From assembly GCF_001512305.1 (NCBI RefSeq), contig NZ_LNUT01000004.1, positions 665,657-729,656 on the forward strand: a stretch of 64,000 bases of DNA, written 5' to 3'. The DNA comes from Arthrobacter sp. EPSL27 (GTDB lineage Bacteria > Actinomycetota > Actinomycetes > Actinomycetales > Micrococcaceae). Below are positions 24,999 to 33,125 of this stretch, in pieces. The notes beneath the pieces were generated by a model, which was not told the origin of the DNA, did no database searches, and saw nothing but the letters and a program-made list of their open reading frames with translations. How positions within the stretch are numbered: position 1 is the first letter of the stretch; each line of letters begins with the position of its first letter. The position numbers and the translations under genes were made by a program.

Positions 24999-26468
24999 CT
25001 ACGCCTTGGCGTCGGCCAGCTCGCGGCCGTTCGCAGCGGCGGTACCAGTTGCTGCGGCGGGCCCGCCGTCGGCCGTGGCCTCAGCCGTGTTCTCAGCAGC
25101 CGTGTTCTCGGAGTCATCGCTGAACGGGTCGCCGGTGCGCGGCGCGTTGTACAGCGACTCGTCCAGGATGCCCTGGCGCTTGGCGACGATGGTGGGGATC
25201 AGGGCCTGGCCCGCAACGTTGACGGCGGTACGGCCCATGTCCAGGATCGGGTCGATGGCCAGCAGCAGCCCGACGCCGGCCAGCGGCAGTCCCAGCGTGG
25301 AGAGCGTCAGCGTCAACATGACGACGGCGCCGGTGGTCCCGGCGGTCGCGGCGGAGCCTAGGACGGAGACGAGGGCGATCAGCAGGTACTGGGTGAAGTC
25401 GAGCTGGATGCCGAAGAACTGGGCCACGAAGATCGCAGAGATGGCCGGGTAGATCGCGGCGCAGCCGTCCATCTTGGTGGTGGCGCCCAGCGGGACGGCG
25501 AACGAGGCGTAGCCGCGGGGGACACCCAGGCTGCGTTCGGTCACACGCTGCGTCAGGGGCAGGGTGCCCACCGAGGAGCGGGAGACGAAGGCCAGCTGGA
25601 CGGCCGGCCAGACGCCGGAGAAGTACTGCCGGACGGACAGTCCGTGCGCGCGGACCAGGATGGGGTACACCGCGAAGAGCACCAGCGCCAGGCCCACGTA
25701 GATGGCGAACGTGAACTTGCCGAGGGAACCGATGGTGTCCCAGCCGTAGATGGCCACAGCGTTGCCGATCAGGCCGACGGTGCCGAGCGGGGCGATCCGG
25801 ATGATCCACCAGAGAACCTTCTGGATCACGGCGAGGGCGGAGGCGTTGAGGTTCAGGAACGGCTCGGCCGCCTTGCCCACCTTCAGCGCTGCGATGCCGA
25901 CGGCGACAGCAATCACCAGGATCTGCAGGACGTTGAAGCTCACCGAGGTGGTGGCCACACCGTCGGTCACGGTGGTGCTGGCCCCGAGTCCCAGGAAGTT
26001 CTTCGGGAACAGGCCGGTGAGGAAGGCCCACCAGCTGCCCACCTTGGACGGTGCCTCGCCCTGGCCGGTGATGCCGGTGTTGGCGCCCGGCTGCAGGAGC
26101 ACGCCCAGGCCGATGCCGATCAGCACGGCGATCAGGGCCGTGATGGCGAACCAGAGCAGCGTGTTCCAGGCCAGCCGGGCGGCGTTGGAAACCGCGCGCA
26201 GGTTGGAGATGGAACTGACGACGGCGGTGAAGATGAGGGGCACGACGGCGGTCTGCAGCAGCGAGACGTAGCTCGAGCCGATGGTCTGCAGGGTGGCGCC
26301 GAGGGCGTTGGGGTTCGCCTTGGTGCTGCCCGTGTACTTGGCCAGGAGGCCCAGTCCCAGGCCCACGATCAGGGCGGCGATGATCTGGAAGCCGAACGAG
26401 CCGGCCCATTTGGGCAGCTGGAAGCCGGTCTTCCCGGCGGGTGCGGGGGTGCTTGTCTGAGTGGTCAC
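24999..26468 (-). CDS. dicarboxylate/amino acid:cation symporter (DAACS family)
   Basis: A 489-residue transporter of the GltP/DctA/GltPh fold. Family landmarks are the HP1 tip SRSSVGTLP (usually SSSATLP), the TM7-region GATTKMDGCAAIYP (usually NMDGTA) and the HP2 region SAATAGTTGAVVML. The Lys and Cys in TKMDGCA and the Arg in the HP1 tip set it apart from typical glutamate carriers, so the substrate may be another dicarboxylate or neutral amino acid. The C-terminal 45 residues are an acidic Ala/Glu/Thr cytosolic tail. Start is GTG at 26468. It is flanked by terminators on both sides, so it is monocistronic. Confidence 0.9.
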   Translation of the reverse strand: MTTQTSTPAPAGKTGFQLPKWAGSFGFQIIAALIVGLGLGLLAKYTGSTKANPNALGATLQTIGSSYVSLLQTAVVPLIFTAVVSSISNLRAVSNAARLAWNTLLWFAITALIAVLIGIGLGVLLQPGANTGITGQGEAPSKVGSWWAFLTGLFPKNFLGLGASTTVTDGVATTSVSFNVLQILVIAVAVGIAALKVGKAAEPFLNLNASALAVIQKVLWWIIRIAPLGTVGLIGNAVAIYGWDTIGSLGKFTFAIYVGLALVLFAVYPILVRAHGLSVRQYFSGVWPAVQLAFVSRSSVGTLPLTQRVTERSLGVPRGYASFAVPLGATTKMDGCAAIYPAISAIFVAQFFGIQLDFTQYLLIALVSVLGSAATAGTTGAVVMLTLTLSTLGLPLAGVGLLLAIDPILDMGRTAVNVAGQALIPTIVAKRQGILDESLYNAPRTGDPFSDDSENTAAENTAEATADGGPAAATGTAAANGRELADAKA

Positions 26469-26642
26469 CGGATCACGCTAGGACCGGGGTGCCTATCACG
26501 GCGAACGCATGTTGAGAAATATTACGTGGCCGGGATTGCGGTCCGGCCGCAAAATCCCCGAAACTACGCCGCGGAACGGCCCGTTTGTGAAGTTATTCCC
26601 GGCCCGGATGTGGCGATTGTCTCCGCTCCCTGCACCGAGACA

Positions 26643-26685
26643 GCAGTTCGCGGCAGTGTCATCGAACAACACTGCCGCGAACTGC
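26643..26685 (-). terminator. terminator hairpin after the DUF885 gene
   Basis: A perfect 17-base stem (GCAGTTCGCGGCAGTGT and its complement) with a nine-base loop, starting 18 bases past the DUF885 stop and 175 bases before the symporter start. There is no long T tract, but the stem is very stable. Confidence 0.8.
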
Positions 26686-26702
26686 ACACTCGCGGACCGC
26701 GC

Positions 26703-28412
26703 CTACCCCAGGAGGGCTCGCTTGAGGGTGTCGAGGCCGACCGAGCCGATGTTGAGGGCCTTGGTGTGGAAGGCCTTCAGCTCGAAGCCGGGGCGGGACT
26801 CAAGCTCGGCGCGGATCTGCTCCCACAAACGCTGGCCCACCTTGTACGACGGCGCCTGTCCCGGCCAGCCGAGGTAGCGGGTGAACTCGAAGTTGAGCTG
26901 GCCCTCGCTGATGGCGAGGTTCTGCTTCAGGAAGCCGTAGCCCTTCTCCGGGGTCCAGGTGCCGGAACCCCAGCGCTCGGGGACGTCCAGCTCCAGGTGG
27001 ACGCCGATGTCGAACACCACCCGTGCCGCGCGCATGCGCTGCATGTCCAGCATGCCCATGTGGTCGCCCGGGTCCTTGAGGTAGCCCAGTTCCTGCATCA
27101 GCTTCTCCGCGTAAAGCGCCCAGCCCTCGCCGTGGCCGGAGGTCCAGCAGACGTTCCGGCGCCACTTGTTCAGCAGTTCGCGGCGGTAGGTGGCGGTGGC
27201 GACCTGGAGGTGGTGGCCCGGAACGCCCTCGTGGTAGACCGTGGTGGTCTCCGCCCAGGTGGTGAACGTGTCCTCGCCCGGCGGAACGGACCACCACATG
27301 CGGCCCGGCCGGCTGAAGTCATCCGACGGGCCGGTGTAGTAGATGCCGCCCTCGTCGGTCGGGGCGATCTTGCATTCCAGGGTCTTCATGACGTCCGGGA
27401 TGTCGAAGTGGACGCCCGCAAGGTCGGCCACGGCCTTGTCCGAGAGTTCCTGCATCCAGGCCTGGAGGGCGTCGGTGCCCTTGAGCTGCCGCGCGGGGTC
27501 GTTGTTCAGAACCTCCTTGGCCTCCTCGATGGTGGCGCCGGGGCGGATCTCTTCGGCCACACGCTCCTGCTCGGCGATCAGGCGGTCCAGTTCCTGCACG
27601 CCCCAGGCGTAGGTTTCCTCCAGGTCCACCGTGGCGCCGAGGAACGCGCGCGAGGCCAGCGCGTAGCGCTCGCGGCCCACCGCGTCCTTTTCGGGGGCTA
27701 CGGGCAGCAGTTCGGATTCCAGGAATCCGGCCAGCCGGGAGTACGCCACGCGCGCTGCGGCAGCACCGGCGTCGAGCCTTGACTGCACGTCCGCCGGCAG
27801 CGGGCCGTCCGCGGTCTTGGCCTCCTGGGCCAGCTTCGCGAAGAACCCGTCCTCCGCGGCGTGCTTGGTGGTCTGTTCGATCACGATCTTGACCTGCCGG
27901 GCGGCGGCCACTTTGCCGTCTTCCTTGGCGGCCCGCAGCGATTCGATATAGCCGTCCAGGGCGGCCGGGACGTTGTGCGCACGCCCCGCGATGTGCTCCC
28001 ACTGCCCGGCGGTGTCCGTCGGCATCAGGTCGAAGATGGCCCGGATCTCCTGCGAGGGGGAGGCGATGTTGTTCAGTTCGGCGAGGTCCCAGCCGGATTC
28101 GTGGAGCTCCAGCTGCAGGCCCAGCCGCTCGCGCATGGCATCCAGGGTGACGGCGTCGACGTCGTCTGCCGGCGCCAGGCCGTCCAGCGCCGCGAGGGTC
28201 TCCCGCGCGGCCGCGGTGAACTCCTCGTGCCCGGCGGGGGAGAAGTCCTGGTACTCGGTCTCGTGCCCGGGAAGGCCAAGCTCGGTGGCGAAGCTGGGGT
28301 TAAGCCGGATCAGGGTGTCCGTGAAGGCGTCGGCGACGGCATCGATGGCCGTGTGCGGGCGTGCGCCGTCCAGGCTGGTGGTGGACGTGTTCTCAGTGGT
28401 TTCGTTAGTCAC
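26703..28412 (-). CDS. DUF885 family protein, putative zinc-dependent hydrolase
   Basis: A 569-residue DUF885 protein. The key motif is YHEGVPGHHLQ (residues around 385-395), a His-Glu-x3-Gly-His pattern that in this family suggests a metal-dependent peptidase-like site. The C-terminal region (GWALYAEKLMQELGYL) carries the family's second conserved Glu block. There is no signal peptide, so it is cytoplasmic. The length fits the family (550-600). Start is GTG at 28412 with a weak ribosome site. It lies 52 bases downstream of accE on the same strand and may be read from the acc promoter. The natural substrate is unknown. Confidence 0.85.
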   Translation of the reverse strand: MTNETTENTSTTSLDGARPHTAIDAVADAFTDTLIRLNPSFATELGLPGHETEYQDFSPAGHEEFTAAARETLAALDGLAPADDVDAVTLDAMRERLGLQLELHESGWDLAELNNIASPSQEIRAIFDLMPTDTAGQWEHIAGRAHNVPAALDGYIESLRAAKEDGKVAAARQVKIVIEQTTKHAAEDGFFAKLAQEAKTADGPLPADVQSRLDAGAAAARVAYSRLAGFLESELLPVAPEKDAVGRERYALASRAFLGATVDLEETYAWGVQELDRLIAEQERVAEEIRPGATIEEAKEVLNNDPARQLKGTDALQAWMQELSDKAVADLAGVHFDIPDVMKTLECKIAPTDEGGIYYTGPSDDFSRPGRMWWSVPPGEDTFTTWAETTTVYHEGVPGHHLQVATATYRRELLNKWRRNVCWTSGHGEGWALYAEKLMQELGYLKDPGDHMGMLDMQRMRAARVVFDIGVHLELDVPERWGSGTWTPEKGYGFLKQNLAISEGQLNFEFTRYLGWPGQAPSYKVGQRLWEQIRAELESRPGFELKAFHTKALNIGSVGLDTLKRALLG

Positions 28413-28464
28413 CCGACGAGACTAGCCCGGCACCGGCCGTTATGAAAGGGTTGCTGAACTTTTA

Positions 28465-28749
28465 TTAGCCCCGGCTGCGCCGCCACGAACCGGGTCCGGG
28501 CTTGGGCGCCAGCTGCAGCTGCTGGCGGCGGATCCACTGCCGTGCACTCGGTTTCTCCGGCGTGGCCGGGCCGCCGCTGCCCAGGGCCAGCACGACGGCG
28601 GTGAGCGCGGCGAGCTCTTCCGGCGTCGGCTCGCCCTTGGCGACGGCGAGCAGGGGCTGCTCCGGGCCGGCGGCACCGTTTTCCGGGACTGCGTTTTCCG
28701 GGACTGTGTTTTTCGAGACTGTGTTTTCCGGGACTGCTGAGGCCGTCAC
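28465..28749 (-). CDS. accE: acyl-CoA carboxylase epsilon subunit
   Basis: A 94-residue protein. The middle section [20 protein letters not shown] is the short motif shared by actinobacterial AccE subunits, which stabilise the alpha-beta acyl-CoA carboxylase complex. The C-terminal half ([19 protein letters not shown]) matches the Trp and basic tail found after it. The N-terminal 25 residues are an imperfect repeat of VPEN/SKNT units, absent from most relatives I recall. Start is GTG at 28749, overlapping the accD stop as GTGA, so the two are translationally coupled. The last residues are Arg-rich. Confidence 0.85.
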   Translation of the reverse strand: MTASAVPENTVSKNTVPENAVPENGAAGPEQPLLAVAKGEPTPEELAALTAVVLALGSGGPATPEKPSARQWIRRQQLQLAPKPGPGSWRRSRG

Positions 28750-30329
28750 AGCGGGATGTTCCCGTGCTTCTTGGCGGGCAGGCTGGCCCGTTTGTCCCGC
28801 AGGGCACGCAGGCCCTTAATGATCTGCATCCGCGTCTCCGACGGCGCGATGACGGCGTCCACGTAGCCCAGCTGCGCGGCCTGGTAGGGGTTGAGCAGTT
28901 CTTCCTCGTACTGCCGGATGACCTCGGCGCGCTTGGCCTCGACGTCGCCGCCCTCCTGGGCGACCGCGGCGAGTTCGCGGCGGTACAGGATGTTGACGGC
29001 GCCCTGGGCGCCCATCACACCGATCTGGGCCGTAGGCCAGGCCAGGTTGATGTCCGCGCCGAGCTTCTTGGAGCCCATCACGATGTACGCCCCGCCGTAG
29101 GCCTTGCGGGTAATGACGGTCAGCTTCGGCACGGTGGCCTCGGCGTAGGCGTAGAGCAGCTTGGCGCCGCGGCGGATGATGCCCTGGAACTCCTGGTCCT
29201 TGCCGGGCAGGAAGCCCGGGACGTCCACCAGCGTAATGATGGGGATGTTGAAGGCATCGCAGTGCCGGACGAAGCGGGCTGCCTTCTCCGAGGCGGCGAT
29301 GTCCAGGGTGCCGGCGAACTGCATCGGCTGGTTGGCAACGATGCCCACCGTGTGGCCCTCCACCCGGCCGTAGCCGATGATCACGTTCGGGGCGTACAGG
29401 GACTGCATCTCCAGGAAGTGCGCGTCGTCCACGATCTGCTCGATGACCTTGCGCATGTCGTAGGGCTGGTTGGCCGAGTCCGGGATCAGGACGTCCAGGG
29501 CGAGGTCGTCGTCGTCGAGCTCCAGCTCCTGGGAGTGCTCCAGCACGGGGGCTTCGGCGAGGTTGTTGGACGGCAGGAAGTCCAGGAGCTCACGGACGAA
29601 CTCGACGGCGTCGGCCTCGTCGGAGGCGAGGTAGGTCGACGTTCCCGTGGTGGCGTTGTGCTGGCGGGCGCCGCCCAGGGTTTCCATGTCCACGTCCTCA
29701 CCCGTAACGGTCTTGATGACGTCCGGGCCGGTGATGAACATGTGGGAGGTCTTGTCCACCATCACCACGTAGTCTGTCAAGGCGGGGGAGTAGGCCGCGC
29801 CGCCGGCGGACGGGCCCATGATGAGGGAGATCTGCGGGACGACGCCGGAGGCGTGCACGTTGTTGCGGAAGATGTCCGCGAACATGGCCAGCGAGGCGAC
29901 GCCCTCCTGGATGCGGGCGCCGCCGCCGTCGAGGATGCCCACCACGGGGCAGCCGTTGCGCAGCGCAAACTCCTGGACCTTGACGATCTTCTCGCCGTTG
30001 ACCTGGCTCAGCGAACCGCCGTAGACGGAGAAGTCCTGGCTGTACACGGCCACCGGGCGGCCGTCCACCGTGCCGTAGCCGGAGACCAGGCCGTCGCCCA
30101 GCGGCTTCTTCTTCTCCATGCCGAAGGCGGAGGAGCGGTGCACGGCGAGGGCATCAAACTCGACGAAGGAGCCGGCGTCCAGCAGCAGGTCGATGCGCTC
30201 GCGGGCCGTGTTCTTGCCGCGTGCGTGCTGCTTTTCGATCGCTTCCGGGCCGGAGGGCTGCTCAGCACGGGCCTGGCGGTCGCGGAAGTCGGCAATCTTC
30301 CCCGCGGTCGTGGTCAGATCGTGGCTCAT
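28746..30329 (-). CDS. accD: acyl-CoA (propionyl-CoA type) carboxylase beta subunit
   Basis: Transfers the carboxyl group from biotinylated AccA3 to acetyl- or propionyl-CoA. The 527-residue length and motifs are those of AccD5/PccB carboxyltransferases: [12 protein letters not shown] and [18 protein letters not shown] (oxyanion Gly pairs), with [19 protein letters not shown] in the C-terminal half. ATG at 30329 is chosen (product [10 protein letters not shown]) with GGAG upstream; a 30-codon extension has no support. accE overlaps its stop and birA lies about 1.3 kb away across an SDR gene, close to the accD5-accE5-birA grouping of M. tuberculosis. Propionyl-CoA is the more likely substrate by similarity to AccD5; not proven. 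Confidence 0.93.
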   Translation of the reverse strand: MSHDLTTTAGKIADFRDRQARAEQPSGPEAIEKQHARGKNTARERIDLLLDAGSFVEFDALAVHRSSAFGMEKKKPLGDGLVSGYGTVDGRPVAVYSQDFSVYGGSLSQVNGEKIVKVQEFALRNGCPVVGILDGGGARIQEGVASLAMFADIFRNNVHASGVVPQISLIMGPSAGGAAYSPALTDYVVMVDKTSHMFITGPDVIKTVTGEDVDMETLGGARQHNATTGTSTYLASDEADAVEFVRELLDFLPSNNLAEAPVLEHSQELELDDDDLALDVLIPDSANQPYDMRKVIEQIVDDAHFLEMQSLYAPNVIIGYGRVEGHTVGIVANQPMQFAGTLDIAASEKAARFVRHCDAFNIPIITLVDVPGFLPGKDQEFQGIIRRGAKLLYAYAEATVPKLTVITRKAYGGAYIVMGSKKLGADINLAWPTAQIGVMGAQGAVNILYRRELAAVAQEGGDVEAKRAEVIRQYEEELLNPYQAAQLGYVDAVIAPSETRMQIIKGLRALRDKRASLPAKKHGNIPL

Positions 30330-30461
30330 CAGGTGTCTCCGGCTCTGTAGGTCATTACGGCTGTGTACGTTCTCGCTGGCCTGTGCGGGGGCGCTTAAGT
30401 GGGTTCCACACAAAAACATGGCCGTGTTGGCAAGTCTAGTGACGGTATTCGCCCGCGCCGC

Positions 30462-30476
30462 TGTAGAAAACCTACA
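30462..30476 (-). promoter_or_regulatory. candidate operator upstream of accD (TGTAG-N5-CTACA)
   Basis: A perfect five-base inverted repeat, TGTAG-AAAAC-CTACA, about 140 bases upstream of the accD start. It resembles the repeat upstream of accA3 (17775-17789). It also lies in the divergent region shared with the SDR gene. Confidence 0.4.
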
Positions 30477-30530
30477 ATTTTCGGCCCAATCCCACCCGGG
30501 TGCCGGACCGCAACACCCGGCAGCGCCGGT

Positions 30531-30550
30531 ATGTTACCGGCGAGTAACAT
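30531..30550 (+). promoter_or_regulatory. candidate TetR-type operator upstream of the SDR gene
   Basis: ATGTTACCGGCGAGTAACAT has seven-base perfect arms around six bases and ends 16 bases before the SDR start codon, so a bound protein would block initiation. Palindromes of the GTTAC-N-GTAAC type are used by TetR-family regulators of acyl-CoA metabolism in actinobacteria. No cognate regulator gene is adjacent. Confidence 0.55.
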
Positions 30551-30566
30551 CGGTTAGAGTGTCCTC

Positions 30567-31484
30567 ATGACTTTGAGCAACGACGCTTCGGGCGCCGCCC
30601 CGCAGTCCCAGCCGCAGTCCCGGCAGGAGGGGCCCTACCAGGGGTCCGGTTCCCTGCAGGGCCGCACCATCCTCATCTCCGGCGGCAGCCGCGGGATCGG
30701 TTTGGCCATTGCCGCCCGTGCCGCGCGCGACGGCGCCAACATCGTCCTGATGGCCAAGACCGGCCAGCCGCACGCCAAGCTCGAAGGCACGGTGTACTCC
30801 GCGGCCGAACAGATCGAGGCGGCCGGCGGACAGGCCCTGCCGCTGGTGGGGGATGTGCGCAACGACGCCGACGTCGCCGCGGCCGTGGCCGCCGCCGTCG
30901 AACGCTTCGGCGGGATCGACGTGGTCATTAACAACGCGTCCGCCATCGACCTGTCCACCACCGACGACGTCGACATGAAGCGCTACGACCTCATGCAGGA
31001 CATCAATGTCCGGGGCACGTTCCTGCTCTCCAAGCTGGCCATGCCGGCCCTCCGCAAGTCCGACGCCGGCCACATCCTGACGCTGTCCCCGCCGCTGAAC
31101 CTGGACCCCAAGTGGGCCGGCCTGCACCTGGCGTACACCATGGCCAAGTACGGCATGAGCCTGACCACCCTGGGCCTGGCCGAGGAACTGAAGGCCGACG
31201 GGATCTCCGTGAACTCCCTGTGGCCCCGCACGCTGATCGACACGGCCGCCATCCGCAACATGCCGGGCGGGGACAAGATCGTCCAGGGCGCCCGGGGACC
31301 GGAGATCATGGCGGACGCAGCCCACGCGGTGCTGACCGGCAGCCACGCCGTTCCGGACTCCGGCAGCCGGACGGGAAACTTCTATACCGACGAACAGGTC
31401 CTCGCCGCCGCCGGCGTCACGGACTTCAGCCCGTACAGCCTGGGCGCCCCGGAAGACCGGCTGATTCCCGACATCTTCCTTTGA
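30567..31484 (+). CDS. SDR-family oxidoreductase (HSDL2-like)
   Basis: A 305-residue short-chain dehydrogenase/reductase. A 25-residue polar Gln/Ser/Pro leader precedes the Rossmann motif ISGGSRGIGLAIAARAA. VINNASAIDL is the NNAG-equivalent. The catalytic elements are Ser in TLSPPLNL and Tyr-x3-Lys in AYTMAKYG. It resembles hydroxysteroid dehydrogenase-like protein 2 and actinobacterial acyl-CoA-linked SDRs, so a fatty acid or acyl-CoA substrate is plausible. The operator immediately upstream supports substrate-dependent control. It stands alone, closed by a GC-rich hairpin before birA. Confidence 0.88.
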   Translation: MTLSNDASGAAPQSQPQSRQEGPYQGSGSLQGRTILISGGSRGIGLAIAARAARDGANIVLMAKTGQPHAKLEGTVYSAAEQIEAAGGQALPLVGDVRNDADVAAAVAAAVERFGGIDVVINNASAIDLSTTDDVDMKRYDLMQDINVRGTFLLSKLAMPALRKSDAGHILTLSPPLNLDPKWAGLHLAYTMAKYGMSLTTLGLAEELKADGISVNSLWPRTLIDTAAIRNMPGGDKIVQGARGPEIMADAAHAVLTGSHAVPDSGSRTGNFYTDEQVLAAAGVTDFSPYSLGAPEDRLIPDIFL

Positions 31485-31519
31485 ACCCCCGGATAAACCC
31501 CCAGGGTTTCCTGTGGATT

Positions 31520-31549
31520 CCGCACCGGCGGCACTTACCGCCGGTGCGG
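31520..31549 (+). terminator. GC-rich hairpin after the SDR gene
   Basis: A perfect 12-base stem (CCGCACCGGCGG and complement) with loop CACTTA, 36 bases past the SDR stop. There is no U tract, so efficiency is uncertain. Confidence 0.6.
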
Positions 31550-31588
31550 CCGGAGCCGAGCACCGCGTAACTCGGTAGGATTCAAAGC

Positions 31589-32509
31589 ATGGAAGCCGCG
31601 CAGGAATCCCCGGACCGTCCGCCCCTTGATGTGAACGCCCTCAGCGATGAGGCGTTCCTCTCAGCCAACGGCATTCCGCGGCTCACCGTGGTGGAGTCCA
31701 CCGGCTCCACCAACGCGGACCTGCTCCGCGGAGCCGGCGAAGATCCCTCCGCCTACCCGGACCTGACGGTGCTGGCCGCCGAATACCAGAGCGCGGCGCG
31801 CGGACGGCTGGACCGCCGCTGGGAAGCGCCCGCCAGGAGCTCGGTGTCAGTATCGCTTGTGCTGCGCCCGGTCAACGCGGAGGGGCGGCCGCTGCCGACC
31901 CAGAGCTATTCCTGGCTCTCCCTGCTCGCCGCCCTCGCCCTTTGCGAGGCCCTGGTGGACACCGCCGGCCTCCCGGCGGAACTGAAATGGCCCAACGACG
32001 TCCTGGTCCGGGGCCGGAAGATCGCCGGCATCCTGGCCCAGCTCGGCCCCCTGCAGGGCGGCGCCGTGCCGCCCGTGGTGCTGGGCACCGGACTGAACGT
32101 CACGCTCACCGAGGCCGAGCTTCCCGTCCCCACCGCCACCTCCGTCCTGCTGGAAAACGCTGCCTCGACGGACCGGACTGCGCTGCTTAAGAGCTACTTG
32201 TCCCGCTTCACCGCGCTCTACCGCAGCTTCTGCAACGCCGACGGCGATCCCACCGCCGGGATGGCCGGCGGGTCCTCCCTGCACAAGCGGCTGGAGCACC
32301 AGCTCACCACCTTGGGCAAGCAGGTCCGTGCCCAGCTTCCCGGCGACCACGAAATCATCGGCCACGCCACGCGCCTGGACGACTACGGATCGCTCCTGGT
32401 GGTGGACTCCGGCGGGCACGAGCACGTGGTGACTGCCGGCGACGTGGTGCACCTGCGGCCCTGGACACCTCCGGGCCAGAGCGCGGGCCATGAAAGCGGT
32501 TATGCGTAA
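31589..32509 (+). CDS. birA: biotin--[acetyl-CoA-carboxylase] ligase
   Basis: Activates biotin to biotinyl-AMP and attaches it to the BCCP lysine of AccA3. The 306-residue protein has the adenylate loop SAARGRLDRRW and the catalytic KWPNDVLVRGRKIAGIL, and it ends with the SH3-like C-terminal domain. It lacks the N-terminal helix-turn-helix of E. coli BirA, so it is a monofunctional class I ligase and cannot repress transcription itself. It follows accD/accE as in M. tuberculosis (Rv3279c), and the PH-domain gene overlaps its end by about 20 bases. The Gly-rich biotin loop is slightly altered (RLDRR instead of RRGR). Confidence 0.92.
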   Translation: MEAAQESPDRPPLDVNALSDEAFLSANGIPRLTVVESTGSTNADLLRGAGEDPSAYPDLTVLAAEYQSAARGRLDRRWEAPARSSVSVSLVLRPVNAEGRPLPTQSYSWLSLLAALALCEALVDTAGLPAELKWPNDVLVRGRKIAGILAQLGPLQGGAVPPVVLGTGLNVTLTEAELPVPTATSVLLENAASTDRTALLKSYLSRFTALYRSFCNADGDPTAGMAGGSSLHKRLEHQLTTLGKQVRAQLPGDHEIIGHATRLDDYGSLLVVDSGGHEHVVTAGDVVHLRPWTPPGQSAGHESGYA

Positions 32510-33125
32510 AGAGCTCCTGCCGGGCGAACAAGTCATTGTGGTGACCCGGCCGCAGCCCCGGACCCTGATTTTCCCGGCGCTGCTGTTCATCCTGGTGCCG
32601 GCCCTGGCTGCCTACGCCAGCGCATGGATCGTCAAGGGCGGGCCGGGCACGCTGGTTCCGGTGGTCAGGGAATCGGCCAGGCAGTGGACGCCGTGGCTGG
32701 TCGGGGCGTGTATCGGGCTGGCGGCCTGGGTACTGCTGGGCTACTGCCTGCCCAGGGTTCTGTCCTGGCAGGCCACAAAATACACGCTGACCAGCCAGCG
32801 GCTGGTTGCCCGGTACGGCATGCTCCGACGGCGCGACCAGCAGGTGTGGCTGGCCGCCGTCCGTAATGTGGAGATCCATCAGTCGTTGCTCCAGCGCATA
32901 TTGCGGTCAGGGAACATATCCTTGGATACCGGGTACCCGGCCGGCACCGTGGTCCCCGACGTTCCGGAAGCGGCGACGTTCCGCAGCTTCATATTCGACG
33001 CCATCAAAGAGCTCCCGCAGGGCGGGGTGCTGGGCGCCGGGGAACTGCCCTACGATAACGCCGGCCCCGGGCAGATAGAGCCGTGGACCTTGGAGACGAG
33101 AGAAGGTGGAAGAGATGAGCGCTGA
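32490..33125 (+). CDS. bacterial PH-domain membrane protein
   Basis: A 211-residue protein with two N-terminal transmembrane helices (residues ~28-50 and ~68-92) followed by a bPH2-type domain (YTLTSQRLVARYGMLRRRDQ, then VEIHQSLLQRIL). It corresponds in position to Rv3278c beside M. tuberculosis birA. Role unknown; related domains bind partner proteins or lipids at the membrane. The ATG at 32490 overlaps birA; an in-frame ATG four codons later (MRKELL) is also possible. The end overlaps the adenylate cyclase gene by about ten bases, so birA, this gene and the cyclase form one unit. Confidence 0.82.
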   Translation: MKAVMRKELLPGEQVIVVTRPQPRTLIFPALLFILVPALAAYASAWIVKGGPGTLVPVVRESARQWTPWLVGACIGLAAWVLLGYCLPRVLSWQATKYTLTSQRLVARYGMLRRRDQQVWLAAVRNVEIHQSLLQRILRSGNISLDTGYPAGTVVPDVPEAATFRSFIFDAIKELPQGGVLGAGELPYDNAGPGQIEPWTLETREGGRDER

